Below, piece after piece: positions 63,006 to 64,000 of a DNA stretch of 64,000 nt. Below the pieces are notes generated by a model. That model did not search any database. It was given only the letters and a program-made list of their open reading frames with translations, and was not told the DNA's origin. A program made the translations under genes and the position numbers. The stretch is from Paraescarpia echinospica (Eukaryota; Annelida; Polychaeta; Sabellida; Siboglinidae): assembly GCA_020002185.1 (NCBI GenBank), contig JAHLWY010000212.1, positions 1-64,000 on the forward strand, given 5' to 3'. The stretch's first letter is position 1. Each line of letters starts with the position of its first letter.

Positions 63006-63034
63006 ATCTTGTTAAATCTTGTTAAATCTAATAT
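63006..63034 (+). other. LINE tail repeats and right target-site duplication
   Basis: CTTGTTAAATCTTGTTAAAT makes a two-copy 10-nt tail. It is followed by TAATAT (63029-63034), which matches 58342-58347. Confidence 0.75.
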
Positions 63035-63901
63035 GCATTCTAGTTTATCGGCGTTTGTGTTCAGAGCAATCCAGCGTTAGCAGAAGAACGAATAAGTCAA
63101 GGTAGTCTGGAATGAAACGACGATTGCTGGTCATCAAATGAACTTCTCCAGACCACAAAGTGCACATCAAATAGCTATGATGACGAACCTAACTTACACC
63201 ATTATTTATTACAATAATCTGCACTTATGTTTACCATAAAATGGACTTTGACCAGTCAGTTTTCGCGGGCTCTTGCTCTCGTTGGTCATAAATAACATTC
63301 TGACGTCAGTCCGCAGATGCATATCTCCTACGCATATCTCCTACGATTGTACTGAATTATACTTACAACAGACAAAACATATCTACAAAAAAAACAACCT
63401 AGACTTGCGGCAATAATAATAATAATAATAATGGAATTACTTCTTTAGCCCCAATATCCACGAAAAATCCGAGCTCAGGAGCGCAACGTATCCAAAGGAT
63501 TAAGCGTTCTCATTTTCACGTACAGAGAGAAAGTCGTCAACAGATGGATGGAATTACTAGGAAGCAAAGGAGGATATGCAGCGTTAAAAGGATAGGTTTC
63601 TAGATGACGGCGAAATGAAACTATATTTCACAATGAATTAACACAAATAGGGTGTAAATCCCAAGTTGGTGCAGCATCCGAAAAGGTTCGAGTTCCAGCA
63701 TTCGTCTTAACTATGGGAATAAAAATTAGATCAGAGTCTGCCGACCGAAACTGTTTAGGTTTCTTTGTCGGAGTATACATAGAATGTAGGTATGGAGGTT
63801 GTTTGGATGATAGGTCTTAATAAGTAATTGAACAGTATTTCAAAATAATGCGATATCGCACAGGTAGCCAACGCAGTGATTTTAGGAGTGGTCCTGAGCG
63901 A
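63035..63901. repeat. Older diverged unit copy, right piece, with LINE B-like 3' end
   Basis: 63035-63300 matches 34775-35110. 63400-63901 matches the LINE B 3' region of the unit (35200-35660), including the ATTATT tail and GAGCTCAGGAGCGC. With the left piece this rebuilds the site before the CR1 insertion. Confidence 0.82.
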
Positions 63902-64000
63902 GACAGGTTGATCAAATAGTCTGAAAAATGGCAAATGCTGTTCAATTTTGGGAAATGTAAATGCCTCCACAGAGGACAGGGGAACGAAGATGTAGTCTAT
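63898..64000 (+). mobile_element. Third CR1 fragment, 5' truncated (runs off edge)
   Basis: From GACAGGTTGATCAAAT the sequence matches 62193-62290 of CR1 copy 2 with few changes (LIK, a stop, SEKWQMLFNFGKCKCLHRG). It joins the LINE B-like sequence inside GAGACA, so the 5' junction shows about 4 bp of microhomology, as often seen at truncated LINE ends. Confidence 0.8.

Larger units (their letters stand above)
58348..63028 (+). mobile_element. CR1-type LINE, copy 2, full length (4681 bp) with TSD
   Basis: It interrupts the diverged unit copy at a site that reads CATAATGTGTATTCTAG in the tandem units. TAATAT is present on both sides (58342-58347 and 63029-63034) as the target-site duplication. 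The element has a 5' UTR of about 610 bp, ORF1 from 58957, EN, RT, a 3' stem-loop and a two-unit TTGTTAAATC tail. Relative to copy 1 it lacks about 105 bp at about 60936-60941, which breaks the EN-RT frame. ORF1 has frameshifts. Confidence 0.9.

Overview
The window looks like animal (metazoan) nuclear DNA, most likely from a marine invertebrate. Non-LTR retrotransposons of at least four kinds, a degenerate Ty3/gypsy integrase, a decayed Polinton/Maverick, very long GT, TA and TC microsatellites, several satellites and clear GT-AG splice sites all point that way. Nothing is prokaryotic. A lophotrochozoan (mollusc, annelid or brachiopod) would fit, but that is inference. Very little of the 64 kb is likely to be a functioning gene; most of it records element insertion, decay and local duplication.

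Left part (1-15 kb). A CR1-type LINE runs in from the left edge (1-3160). A threonine-rich, mucin-like exon with good acceptor and donor sites follows (3422-4319), then a 1.8 kb TG/TTG tract (5.1-6.95 kb). A composite satellite made of 51-bp and 60-bp units (6.96-7.52 kb) leads into a GC-richer block (7.6-9.45 kb). That block holds a small TATA-driven gene candidate and a dense array of about 13 CTCF-like cores. It also carries nuclear-receptor half-sites, a CRE and two related GC/TATA blocks. A nearly complete RTE-type LINE, disabled by two nonsense codons and a frameshift, occupies 10.33-13.61 kb on the minus strand.

Polinton relic (15.5-21.26 kb). A minus-strand 200-aa Polinton-type protein gene and a plus-strand family-B DNA polymerase pseudogene diverge from a repeat-bearing intergenic region. 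No integrase, ATPase, protease or capsid gene was recognised.

Middle (21.3-30.5 kb). This is mostly AT-rich DNA with dispersed repeats. It includes a candidate first exon with NRF1-like and YY1-like motifs (22.6-22.9 kb), four 100-bp repeats that each carry a CRE-like site (26.03-26.42 kb), and an L2/CR1-group LINE on the minus strand (27.9-30.5 kb).

Tandem triplication (30255-47807). Three head-to-tail copies of a 5.8-5.9 kb unit share one breakpoint, which fuses two different positions of same-oriented LINE copies. Each unit contains LINE fragments, a TIR element with microsatellites, and a non-LTR C-terminal fragment. Copies 2 and 3 share derived changes, so they separated last. Copy 3 carries a local inversion-duplication.

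Right part (47.8-64 kb). Here lie an AT-rich LINE with a TTATG tail, a decayed PIN-like/Cys-rich repeat protein, a gypsy integrase pseudogene, a second mucin-like exon on the opposite strand that seems paralogous to the first, and a tRNA-like sequence. An older, diverged copy of the 5.8 kb unit follows, interrupted by a full-length 4.68 kb CR1-type LINE with a 6-bp target-site duplication (58348-63028). A third CR1 fragment starts at about 63.9 kb and runs off the right edge.
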